A stretch of DNA of 10,277 nt from Deltaproteobacteria bacterium. Lineage in GTDB: Bacteria; Bdellovibrionota; UBA1018; UBA923. Location of the stretch: contig JACQAW010000437.1 of NCBI GenBank assembly GCA_016194725.1, positions 1-10,277 on the forward strand. Direction: 5' to 3'. The position numbers were made by a program, and so were the translations under genes. A model generated the notes under the pieces. That model saw only the letters and a list, made by a program, of their open reading frames with translations, was not told the DNA's origin and did no database searches. Every line of letters starts with the position of its first letter. Positions within the stretch are counted from its first letter, which is position 1. Positions 1 through 5,799 of this stretch are shown here, one piece after another.

Positions 1-2
1 CT

Positions 3-575
3 GGAGTGCGGGCCGGTTTGATCTGCATCGTGAGCCGCGGCTACCCGCTTGAAGATGCCCGCGCGACCATTGAGTTCGCTTGTGCCAACCGCCAGCATTT
101 CATCGGTGTCGACCTGGCGGGCCCCGAAGACGGTTACCCCTGCCGCAACTACCAAGATGTTTTCAAACCCGCGCTGGCCGCCGGCATGCCCATCACCATT
201 CATGCGGGCGAAGCTTGCGGCCCGGAAAACGTCTGGGAGGCCATTGACCTTCTTGGCGCCCGGCGAATCGGGCACGGCATCAACTCGATTCGGGACAAAG
301 AGCTCATGCGCAGGCTCGCCAAAGACGGCATCCTGCTCGAAACCTGCCCCACGAGCAACTACATCACGCGCTCAGTGGCCGAATGGGACCAGCACCCGCT
401 GCCACGGTTTCTGGAAGCGGGCATTCCCGTGTCGATCAGCACCGACGACCCGGGCATCTTTGGCGTGCCGCTGGCGGAAGAATATGCCCGCTGCAAAAGT
501 TTCCTCATGATGAGCGACGCCGATCTGAGAAAAATTGACGAGTATGCCGCCCAGCATTCATTCTTAAGTAAATGA
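3..575 (+). CDS. Adenosine deaminase family protein, 3' part (5' end outside window)
   Basis: This is the C-terminal part of a TIM-barrel nucleoside deaminase that hydrolyses adenosine (or a related aminopurine) to inosine and ammonia in purine salvage. The frame is open to the left edge, so the gene starts upstream and the N-terminal HxH zinc ligands are not visible. The remaining active-site motifs are all present: HAGE near 201-212 (zinc His and catalytic Glu), RIGHG near 262-278 (catalytic His near 273), LETCPTSN near 340-360, and STDDP near 438-452 with the zinc-ligand and substrate Asp pair. The spacing from DDP to the stop, about 42 residues, is in the usual range, so the 3' end looks intact. 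The TGA stop overlaps the ATG of the next gene as ATGA, suggesting translational coupling. The family is clear. Adenosine as substrate, rather than adenine or another purine, is not settled. Confidence 0.92.
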   Translation, partial: GVRAGLICIVSRGYPLEDARATIEFACANRQHFIGVDLAGPEDGYPCRNYQDVFKPALAAGMPITIHAGEACGPENVWEAIDLLGARRIGHGINSIRDKELMRRLAKDGILLETCPTSNYITRSVAEWDQHPLPRFLEAGIPVSISTDDPGIFGVPLAEEYARCKSFLMMSDADLRKIDEYAAQHSFLSK

Positions 576-1075
576 CCTCTTTAGGGCAGTTTTTGAAATC
601 GGTGCGTATTTTCGAGAATCTGACTGAAGAAGAACTGAGCCACCTGGTGCCGCTCTTCGAGGTGCGCAACGCGCGCAACAAGGAACGCGTGATTACCGAG
701 GGCGAGTTCAGCGACCTGTTCTACATCATTCGCAGCGGCCATCTGAACGTCACTAAAGGGCTGAAGGATTTTTTCATCACCATTCTGGGTCCCAAGGATT
801 ACTTCGGCGAGGCCAGTCTTTTTCACGACGTGCGCCGCACGGCCAGCGTGACGGCCAACGAGGACGCACAGCTGCTGATTCTGCCGCGCGAGCAGTTTCA
901 GCAGTTTTTGTTGACGTACCCGATGGCGGCCAATCGAATCCTGTTCCAGATGCTCAAGGAAGTTTTTTTGCGCCTCGAGGAAACGAGCAACGAGCTGCTG
1001 CTTGAACATGGCGCCCATGGCGTTCACGGCTCCCACTCTGCCACCCATGCGGCGATTCACAAGCTGCTGCGGTAA
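572..1075 (+). CDS. Stand-alone cyclic nucleotide-binding domain protein with His-spaced C-terminal tail
   Basis: A 167-residue protein made almost wholly of one cNMP-binding (CNB/Crp-type) beta-roll, about residues 8-125. The phosphate-binding cassette is recognisable as FGEASLFHDVRRTASV at residues 78-93, with Glu80 and Arg89 where ribose and phosphate contacts lie in cAMP/cGMP binders. An amphipathic helix follows (about 118-145). No helix-turn-helix DNA-binding domain is present, so it is not a full Crp/Fnr regulator; it may sense a cyclic nucleotide or act through a partner. The last 25 residues carry His at 146, 149, 152, 155, 159 and 163, an unusual regular array that could bind metal. 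The ATG overlaps the stop of the adenosine deaminase gene by 4 bases and the next gene starts 5 bases after its stop. Ligand and output are unknown. Confidence 0.88.
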   Translation: MTSLGQFLKSVRIFENLTEEELSHLVPLFEVRNARNKERVITEGEFSDLFYIIRSGHLNVTKGLKDFFITILGPKDYFGEASLFHDVRRTASVTANEDAQLLILPREQFQQFLLTYPMAANRILFQMLKEVFLRLEETSNELLLEHGAHGVHGSHSATHAAIHKLLR

Positions 1076-1080
1076 CCGCC

Positions 1081-1974
1081 ATGCATGTGCATAACTTTCT
1101 TCCCCAATTCCTGGCCGCGCTGAAACGATGGCCCGACCGCCCGAGCGAAAAAGAGTTCGCCACGTATCTGCAGCCGGTGGAAAAGCTGATTCAACCCATG
1201 ATCGACGACTTCATCGACCGCTTCGGGGGCGGGCTGTACCAGGTTACCGAGGGCTTGAACTGGGAAGTGTATCGGGCCGAAGCGCTGCGGCTTGATTCCA
1301 TGAATGAGGAAAAACGCGCGCGCGCCCATATTGAAAACGTCGAAAAATGCCTGGGCCTCCACCTCGAGGGCGACGTCGTGCTTTTTGGCGCTTTTACCGC
1401 CATGGACGGTTACGCGCGGTTCGACCACGGCAAACATACCGTCTACCTGGGCGTCGATGAAAGCCACGGGCGCGGGGCGTATCTGGACATCCTCATCTCG
1501 CACGAGCTCACTCACGTGGCGCGCGAGCCCCTTCCCGAAATCTGGGCGGGCTTCGGGCTGACACCCGACATGAGCCATGACGAGTTCACCCAAAACCTGC
1601 CTGTCATTGAGCATCTCATGGGCGAAGGCTTCAGCTGCGTGGTATCCGAGCTCATCAACCCGCACGAGCCCTACTGGAACTACGTTTATCAGACCGAAGA
1701 CTCACTGGCGCAGATCCTGGCGCACGGGCCGGCCATCGACAAGGTGGTGCACGCCGAGCTGCGAAAAAAAGACAAAGGCAGCTACGGTTCGCTCTACGAC
1801 ACGAGCCGCTACGTTCCCGAAGTGCCCCGCTACGCGCATTACGTCTGGGCGTGGCTTTGGGCCAGTCACGTGCTCAAAACCAAGGCCGGCGGCAACCCGC
1901 GCACGCTCTTGCGCCTTTGTTCCAAAGATCTGCTCGACGATGCGCTGGCCTTCAAGCTTCCGAAAGCTTTATGA
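1081..1974 (+). CDS. HExxH zinc metallopeptidase-like protein (DUF2268-like)
   Basis: A 297-residue soluble protein with no signal peptide or membrane helix. It has a clear zincin signature, SHELTHVAREP at residues 140-150, with His141, Glu142 and His145. A downstream GEGFS motif at residues 181-185 supplies Glu182 as the probable third zinc ligand. This HELxH plus EGxx layout resembles the predicted Zn-dependent proteases of the DUF2268 type, in which a long loop separates the two motifs. The substrate is unknown, and peptidase activity is inferred from the motif. The ATG lies 5 bases after the stop of the cyclic-nucleotide-binding gene, although the ribosome-binding site is weak, so it is probably the last gene of that operon. 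Its 3' end overlaps the convergent ATP-grasp gene by 23 bases. DUF2268 is assigned from motif layout only; another HExxH family is possible. Confidence 0.78.
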   Translation: MHVHNFLPQFLAALKRWPDRPSEKEFATYLQPVEKLIQPMIDDFIDRFGGGLYQVTEGLNWEVYRAEALRLDSMNEEKRARAHIENVEKCLGLHLEGDVVLFGAFTAMDGYARFDHGKHTVYLGVDESHGRGAYLDILISHELTHVAREPLPEIWAGFGLTPDMSHDEFTQNLPVIEHLMGEGFSCVVSELINPHEPYWNYVYQTEDSLAQILAHGPAIDKVVHAELRKKDKGSYGSLYDTSRYVPEVPRYAHYVWAWLWASHVLKTKAGGNPRTLLRLCSKDLLDDALAFKLPKAL

Positions 1975-2971
1975 TCCGCGCGATCAGCTTTTCATAGGTC
2001 AGGCCCGATTTCAGGGCCGCCTGGGCAAAGTCGTCATCACGCGCGATGGAAGGGTTCGGATTGGCCTCGAGAAACACCAGCTCGTCGGCCGGGGTGAGCC
2101 GAAGATCGATGCGCGCGTAGCCCCGAATCTGCAGCGCGCGGAAAATTCGACGACCAGTATCGGCAAGCCTATCTTCGAGCTCAGCGCTCAGGCCGCGCGC
2201 GAAGCCGTTCTTGATCCCCCATTTTTTGCGGTAAGCGTCATCCCACTTCGCCTTGAAGGTGGCGATTTTGGGGTCGCCCTCAGGCACCTCGGCGAAAAAA
2301 AGCTCGCGCGTCGGAAATACTTCCAGACGACCGCCATCCCAGTTTCCGAGTACCGACACGTACAGCTCGCGGCCTTCGATATACTCGGCGATCACCGCGT
2401 CCTCATTCAGACGGTCATGCACGAAGCGAATTCGTGCCGCCGCCTCGCGCTCGTTTTCGACGAACGAGTCCTGCGAAATGCCGGTGGACGACTCGAGCGC
2501 CGCAGGCTTCACGAAGGCCGGGTAACCTAACTCCCTCAGCTTCGACGCCGAGAGCGGCTGCGCGACGGTTGAAACCTCGAAACGCGGCACGCGCACCCCG
2601 GCATGGGCCACGAGCACGCTGGCCAGCGCCTTGTCCTTGCAAAGCTGCAGGGCCTTGGAATCAGCGCCCGTGAAAGGGAGCCCCAGCAGCTCGAGCAGCG
2701 AAGCCACATTGGTTTCGCGCGCCCGATCGCCCGCGAAAGCTTCGGCCAGATTGAAAACCACGTCCGGACGATTCAGGCGAATTTCGTCCAGCAGAATATG
2801 GAAATCGTCATAGACGCCGAAAAGCCGCACCTCATGCCCAGCGGCTCGCAGAGCGCTGAATACGCCAGCCTCGCTTTCCCACTCCTCGGCTTTCATGTCC
2901 TCGGCGTAAGCCTCCGCGCATTGATCTGGCGGCGGACTTTCCGACAGATCGAAAAGCATGAGCGTTCTCAT
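1952..2971 (-). CDS. D-alanine-D-alanine ligase-like ATP-grasp enzyme
   Basis: A 339-residue cytoplasmic ATP-grasp ligase, expected to form an amide bond by way of an acyl-phosphate. It has an N-terminal pre-grasp domain (about 1-105) and a central lobe with the ATP-contacting lysine in FVKPAALESSTGI (Lys155 and the flexible loop after it). The grasp strand is EYIEGRELYVSVLG (196-209), and the C-terminal magnesium site is ARIDLRL (Asp289) followed by FLEANPNPSI (Glu302 and Asn304). The ExNPNP ending is typical of the D-Ala-D-Ala ligase superfamily. The length is close to that of Ddl, but the N-terminal half differs, so the substrates are uncertain and ddl should not be assigned. It is the third gene of a minus-strand operon, starting 4 bases after the stop of the other ATP-grasp gene. 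A second in-frame ATG four codons in (near 2959) is an alternative start. Confidence 0.88.
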   Translation of the reverse strand: MRTLMLFDLSESPPPDQCAEAYAEDMKAEEWESEAGVFSALRAAGHEVRLFGVYDDFHILLDEIRLNRPDVVFNLAEAFAGDRARETNVASLLELLGLPFTGADSKALQLCKDKALASVLVAHAGVRVPRFEVSTVAQPLSASKLRELGYPAFVKPAALESSTGISQDSFVENEREAAARIRFVHDRLNEDAVIAEYIEGRELYVSVLGNWDGGRLEVFPTRELFFAEVPEGDPKIATFKAKWDDAYRKKWGIKNGFARGLSAELEDRLADTGRRIFRALQIRGYARIDLRLTPADELVFLEANPNPSIARDDDFAQAALKSGLTYEKLIARIIKLSEA

Positions 2972-2975
2972 GCTG

Positions 2976-3839
2976 CTAGTGTAGCACTGCTTGGCTTATC
3001 GCGTCCACATACCGCTCAGCCATTTCGGGAGCCACCGCCAGGTGCAGATACGGTTCGATGAGCTCGACCTCCATGAGAAAAAAATCACTGCCACGCCTGA
3101 CGCCATCGACCCGCGCGTAGGCCGGTTTTTGCGGAAGCCGTGCCACGACCGCCAGCGCCTGGGCAATGAGCCCGTCATCTGCAACGAAACGGCGAAACGT
3201 ACCTCCATGCTCGAACTGCACGCGAAAATCTTTGGGTGCGGGAACTTTCATGACAGCAAAGGCGTATTCACCGCCGAAGAAAAAAAGGCTGCACTCCCCT
3301 TCAACTTCGATCTCAGGAAAAAAAGGCTGCACCAACAAACCGCTGCCGCGTAAAATCGCCTCCACCTTGCCCTGGTAGTCTGCGGCTCGGGCCCCGTCAA
3401 AAAGATAGGTCTCAAAAGCCCCGCCCGAAACTGCCGGCTTCACGATAACCCGGCCCCAGCCCCGGGCCGCAATCAACGCCGCCAAGTCCAATTTCGCACC
3501 TTGTTCGAAAAAGACCGTTGGAATAATTCGCGCTCCGCCTTGTTCAAGCGTCTTGAGATAGAGTTTGTCCATATTCCATTCCAGAAGCCTCAGTGAATTC
3601 ACGGTTCGCACTCGCAGCTGCCTGAGCCTGGCCAGCCAGGCGCGAAACTCCGCAACCAAGTGAAAATAATCCCAGGTCGAGCGAATCACGACGCGGTCGT
3701 AGCTGGCCCAGTCGACGGTCGGGTCATTCCAAATCACGGCGCGCGCCTGAATGCCCCGCTTCGCGAACAACGGCAGCAGCTCCTGCTCTTCGGCATAAAG
3801 GTCGGGCAGTCGTGAACAAGTCGCCAGTGCAATACGCAT
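2976..3839 (-). CDS. ATP-grasp enzyme of the RimK/DcsG-like type
   Basis: A 287-residue ATP-grasp protein. The N-terminus MRIALATCSRLPDLY followed by a DPTVDWASYD and RSTWDY region (residues 39-57) resembles a family that includes the cycloserine cyclo-ligase DcsG and RimK/glutathione-synthetase-like ligases. That likeness is from recall, not a search. The ATP-binding lysine is Lys134 in VIVKPAVSGG. The grasp strand VQPFFPEIEVEGE lies at 170-182. The magnesium site is YARVDGV (Asp245) plus LMEVELIEPYLHL (Glu257, Glu259, Glu262), where the usual Asn ligand is replaced by Glu, a variant I associate with this subfamily. The frame is open 25 codons further upstream, but that part would overlap the DUF4337 gene, and MRIAL at 3839 matches the family start. 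It lies 5 bases after the DUF4337 stop and 4 bases before the next ATP-grasp gene. Substrate unknown. Confidence 0.85.
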   Translation of the reverse strand: MRIALATCSRLPDLYAEEQELLPLFAKRGIQARAVIWNDPTVDWASYDRVVIRSTWDYFHLVAEFRAWLARLRQLRVRTVNSLRLLEWNMDKLYLKTLEQGGARIIPTVFFEQGAKLDLAALIAARGWGRVIVKPAVSGGAFETYLFDGARAADYQGKVEAILRGSGLLVQPFFPEIEVEGECSLFFFGGEYAFAVMKVPAPKDFRVQFEHGGTFRRFVADDGLIAQALAVVARLPQKPAYARVDGVRRGSDFFLMEVELIEPYLHLAVAPEMAERYVDAISQAVLH

Positions 3840-3844
3840 GAGAC

Positions 3845-4387
3845 TTAATGAGTCAGCAGGCCTTGCAGCAAAAACGCGATACCCATGAAGCCAAAAGCCA
3901 TGCTCACCAGCCAAAACCGGCGCTTGCGAGTCAGCGCCGAAATGGCGCCGATGGCGATGGCTACCTGAAACATGGTTACCGAGCGAGCGAGCACGACGTG
4001 CTGCCTGAGGTGGGACTGGGCTTCAGCTTCCTTGTGCTCGGCCTCTTTTTTGATATCTTCCTGCTCGGCGCGGTATTCCGCCATTTTTTCGACGTCTTTT
4101 TCGCTGGGGCTCTTGCCCAGTGCCTTGAGCAAGTCGTGCTTGGTGCCCAGCACGGCGGCTTTGATTCCTTTGGCCTGGTAGTAGCCCCATTGATCCGAAG
4201 CATGCAGCTGCTCAAGCATCGCCTCATTGGAGTGATGCCCGGCCAGAAGAGCCGCTACTGCAGCCAGTGCCGCAAGAAAGGCCGAGGTCAGGGCGATTCG
4301 CATCATCAAGCGATCGCCATGCGAGTGGACCGCATGCTCTTGCAAAGACTCCTGTACTTGTTCCAAAGGCACTTCGATTTCGCTCAT
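3845..4387 (-). CDS. DUF4337 family membrane protein
   Basis: A 180-residue inner-membrane protein of unknown function that fits the DUF4337 pattern. A short charged cytoplasmic N-terminus (1-28) is followed by a hydrophobic helix at about 29-50 and HHSNEAMLEQLHASDQWGYY (51-70), a segment highly characteristic of the family. Next is a long Lys/Glu/Ala-rich region likely to form a coiled coil (about 75-130), then two more helices at about 131-152 and 157-177. The start at 4387 (MSEIEVPLEQ) is chosen because the 42 upstream in-frame codons look unlike the family and would cover most of the divergent control region. It is the first gene of the minus-strand operon with the two ATP-grasp enzymes. 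The ribosome-binding site is weak. Function unknown. Confidence 0.87.
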   Translation of the reverse strand: MSEIEVPLEQVQESLQEHAVHSHGDRLMMRIALTSAFLAALAAVAALLAGHHSNEAMLEQLHASDQWGYYQAKGIKAAVLGTKHDLLKALGKSPSEKDVEKMAEYRAEQEDIKKEAEHKEAEAQSHLRQHVVLARSVTMFQVAIAIGAISALTRKRRFWLVSMAFGFMGIAFLLQGLLTH

Positions 4388-4459
4388 GCCCGGCAAGGTA
4401 GCAGAAGTCGACCGGACCCGCAAAACTTTCTCGCACCCAGTCACGACTCCAAGATTCGC

Positions 4460-4489
4460 TTGAATATCACGCCTACCTGACATTACACT
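4460..4489 (+). promoter_or_regulatory. Possible sigma70-type promoter for the peptide/MNIO operon
   Basis: TTGAAT at 4460-4465 and TACACT at 4484-4489 are separated by 18 bases. Each box matches four of six consensus positions. The pair sits about 50 bases upstream of the precursor ATG, inside the 152-base intergenic region between the divergent DUF4337 and precursor genes. This is a by-eye match only; no operator for a metal sensor was recognised here. Confidence 0.35.
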
Positions 4490-4528
4490 CTCTGGAGATC
4501 GAACTTTTAACAACGCAGTACGACACCC

Positions 4529-4535
4529 AGGAGGG
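4529..4535 (+). promoter_or_regulatory. Strong Shine-Dalgarno site of the precursor gene
   Basis: AGGAGGG ends 4 bases before the ATG at 4540. It is among the best ribosome-binding sites in the window, whereas most other genes here have weak ones. This suggests that the short secreted peptide is made in larger amounts than its neighbours, as expected for a peptide precursor relative to its modifying enzyme. Confidence 0.7.
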
Positions 4536-4539
4536 TAGT

Positions 4540-4809
4540 ATGAAGACGGAAACCAAGAATAAGATTTTCGGCACCGCGATGGCAGGCATTCTGGCTGCAG
4601 GCTTGAGCATGGCGAAGATCACGCCTGCTTTCGCTGACGACGCACCAGCTGCTGACGGCGATAAGATGGATAAGGCCGAAAAAGCCTCCTGCAAAGGCAA
4701 AGATGGCTGCAAGGGCAAGGGCAGCTGCAAGGGCAAGAAACACATGAAGCACATGAAGAAAAAGGACATGAAAAAAGACATGCCGATGGAAGACAAGAAG
4801 GCCGAGTAA
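4540..4809 (+). CDS. Secreted Cys/Lys/Met-rich peptide, probable MNIO-modified RiPP precursor (HvfA/bufferin-like)
   Basis: An 89-residue small protein. Residues 1-32 form a Sec signal peptide: Lys-rich start, hydrophobic core at about 9-25, and cleavage likely after AFA at 30-32. The mature part begins with an acidic, Ala-rich linker (33-49). Three hexads follow, CKGKDG, CKGKGS and CKGKKH, placing Cys51, Cys57 and Cys63 exactly six residues apart. The tail (67-89) is rich in Lys, Met and His (HMKHMKKKDM and onward), side chains suited to copper. The next gene encodes an MNIO/DUF692 enzyme that starts six bases after this stop. Known MNIO substrates, the bufferins and HvfA, are likewise short Sec-exported peptides with repeated Cys-Gly-Lys motifs that become copper-chelating groups. 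Modification and copper binding are inferred here. Low complexity makes sequence matching unreliable, so the evidence is architecture and context. Confidence 0.85.
   Translation: MKTETKNKIFGTAMAGILAAGLSMAKITPAFADDAPAADGDKMDKAEKASCKGKDGCKGKGSCKGKKHMKHMKKKDMKKDMPMEDKKAE
4690..4743 (+). repeat. Three 18-base in-frame repeats encoding CKGKxx hexads
   Basis: Units at 4690-4707, 4708-4725 and 4726-4743 each begin TGCAARGGCAAR and encode Cys-Lys-Gly-Lys plus two variable residues. They differ by a few bases, mostly at third positions and in the two variable codons. This suggests duplication within the precursor core followed by selection on the protein pattern. Confidence 0.85.
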
Positions 4810-4815
4810 GCCGTC

Positions 4816-5799
4816 TTGAAGAAGCTCCAGGGATCAAGCAGGCCAAACCTATTTCCTCGTTTGGGGTTTGGGCTGGGCTTGCGCCCGGAGCACTATTCTG
4901 AAGTATTGGCGGGGCGTCCGTCCATTGATTGGTTCGAGGTTATTTCCGAGAACTACCTGATCGATGGCGGGCGCCCCCTTTATTTTCTGGAAAAAATTCG
5001 CACCCGGCATCCCATCGTGATGCACGGAGTTTCGCTTTCGATCGGCTCAGCCGATCCCCTGAACAAAGATTATCTCGCGCGCCTCAAACGCCTGGTCGAC
5101 CGCTTCGAGCCTGCGCTGGTTTCAGACCACGCGTGCTGGACTGGCGTGAACGGCCAGAACCTGCACGATCTGATGCCGCTGCCTTATACCGAGGAGTCCA
5201 TTGCCCACGTCGTGGAGCGGGTAAAACGGGTACAGGATGTGCTCAAGCGCCGTATCCTGCTCGAAAACGTGTCCAGCTACCTGACCTACAAGCATTCGGA
5301 AATGGAAGAATGGGAGTTTCTGACCGAAATTTCCACGCGCGCCGATTGCGGGCTGCTGCTCGACATCAACAACATTTACGTCAGCTCGATAAATCATGGT
5401 TTTGATCCGGCGCGCTTTCTGGATGGAGTACCCGTGCACCGGGTTGGCCAATTTCACCTGGCAGGTCATTCGAGCCGCGAAGCCGATGCCGAGTCAGATT
5501 TTGGACCCAAATTTCTACCCAAATTTCTAATCGACACCCACGATCACCCGGTCTGCCCCGAGGTTTGGGCGCTTTACGCCCAGGCTTTGCGCCGTTTCGG
5601 GAGCGTCAGTACGATGATCGAACGCGACGCCAACATTCCCGCGCTCGAAGTGCTGGAAGCCGAGCTCGCCCACGCGCGCGAAATCGCGGAACACCATTAT
5701 GAAAATTCACCATCTGAACTGCGGCACGATGTGCCCCCTGGGCGGAAGGCTTTTGTTGGGCGACCAGCCGCGGCTGGTTTGTCACTGCTTACTGATTGA
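4816..5799 (+). CDS. DUF692 multinuclear non-heme iron oxidase (MNIO; MbnB/BufB/HvfB-like)
   Basis: A 327-residue TIM-barrel enzyme of the DUF692/MNIO family, which uses an iron cluster and O2 to rebuild cysteine residues of ribosomal peptides. Family motifs appear in order: GLGLRPEHY (19-27), MHGVSLSIGS (His70), SDHACWTG (Asp104, His105), LLENVSSY (Glu150, Asn151), LLLDINNIYVSSINHG (Asp183, Asn185, His194), QFHLAGHS (His214, His218), DTHDHPV (Asp240, His242, His244) and MIERDANIP (Glu269, Asp271). All likely metal ligands are therefore kept. Translation probably starts at TTG 4816, six bases after the precursor stop, because no ATG or GTG lies between there and the first conserved motif; this implies coupling to the precursor. 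The last 30 or so residues, after AEHHYEN, overlap the next gene out of frame and look unlike a conserved tail. No DUF2063 partner gene follows. Confidence 0.95.
   Translation: MKKLQGSSRPNLFPRLGFGLGLRPEHYSEVLAGRPSIDWFEVISENYLIDGGRPLYFLEKIRTRHPIVMHGVSLSIGSADPLNKDYLARLKRLVDRFEPALVSDHACWTGVNGQNLHDLMPLPYTEESIAHVVERVKRVQDVLKRRILLENVSSYLTYKHSEMEEWEFLTEISTRADCGLLLDINNIYVSSINHGFDPARFLDGVPVHRVGQFHLAGHSSREADAESDFGPKFLPKFLIDTHDHPVCPEVWALYAQALRRFGSVSTMIERDANIPALEVLEAELAHAREIAEHHYENSPSELRHDVPPGRKAFVGRPAAAGLSLLTD
5506..5529 (+). repeat. Perfect 12-base tandem duplication inside the MNIO gene
   Basis: CCCAAATTTCTA occurs twice in direct succession (5506-5517 and 5518-5529). It gives PKFLPKFL at residues 231-238, just before the conserved DTHDHPV metal-ligand motif. 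The frame is kept. Two identical copies suggest a recent slippage event. Confidence 0.9.

Noticed and set aside
1057..1665. Minus-strand open frame of about 200 codons opposite the metallopeptidase gene.
   Set aside because: The plus strand encodes the HExxH protein with sensible operon spacing; the antisense product shows no family likeness.
1577..2530. A long plus-strand open frame of 317 codons.
   Set aside because: It runs in a second frame across the metallopeptidase gene and antisense to the ATP-grasp gene, both of which carry clear family motifs. Its product is low-complexity Ser/Arg/Thr/Pro-rich, typical of shadow frames in GC-rich DNA.
1952..3839. Graspetide (microviridin-type) biosynthesis by the two ATP-grasp enzymes.
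   Set aside because: No graspetide-type precursor with Thr/Ser and Asp/Glu core motifs is next to them, and the enzymes look more like amino-acid ligases of the DcsG and Ddl types.
3840..3914. Longer N-terminus for the RimK/DcsG-like ATP-grasp gene.
   Set aside because: The extra 25 residues would lie inside the DUF4337 coding end, and MRIALATCS at 3839 matches the expected family start.
3848..4480. Plus-strand open frame opposite the DUF4337 gene.
   Set aside because: The minus strand gives a recognisable DUF4337 protein with three helices; the plus-strand product has no motif and no start signal.
4388..4513. Longer N-terminus for the DUF4337 gene.
   Set aside because: The upstream residues look unlike the family and would cover most of the shared control region; MSEIEVPLEQ is the natural start.
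4540..4809. Reading the Lys-rich small protein as a histone-like DNA-binding protein.
   Set aside because: It has a clear Sec signal peptide and regularly spaced cysteines, and sits directly before an MNIO gene, which fits an exported modified peptide much better.
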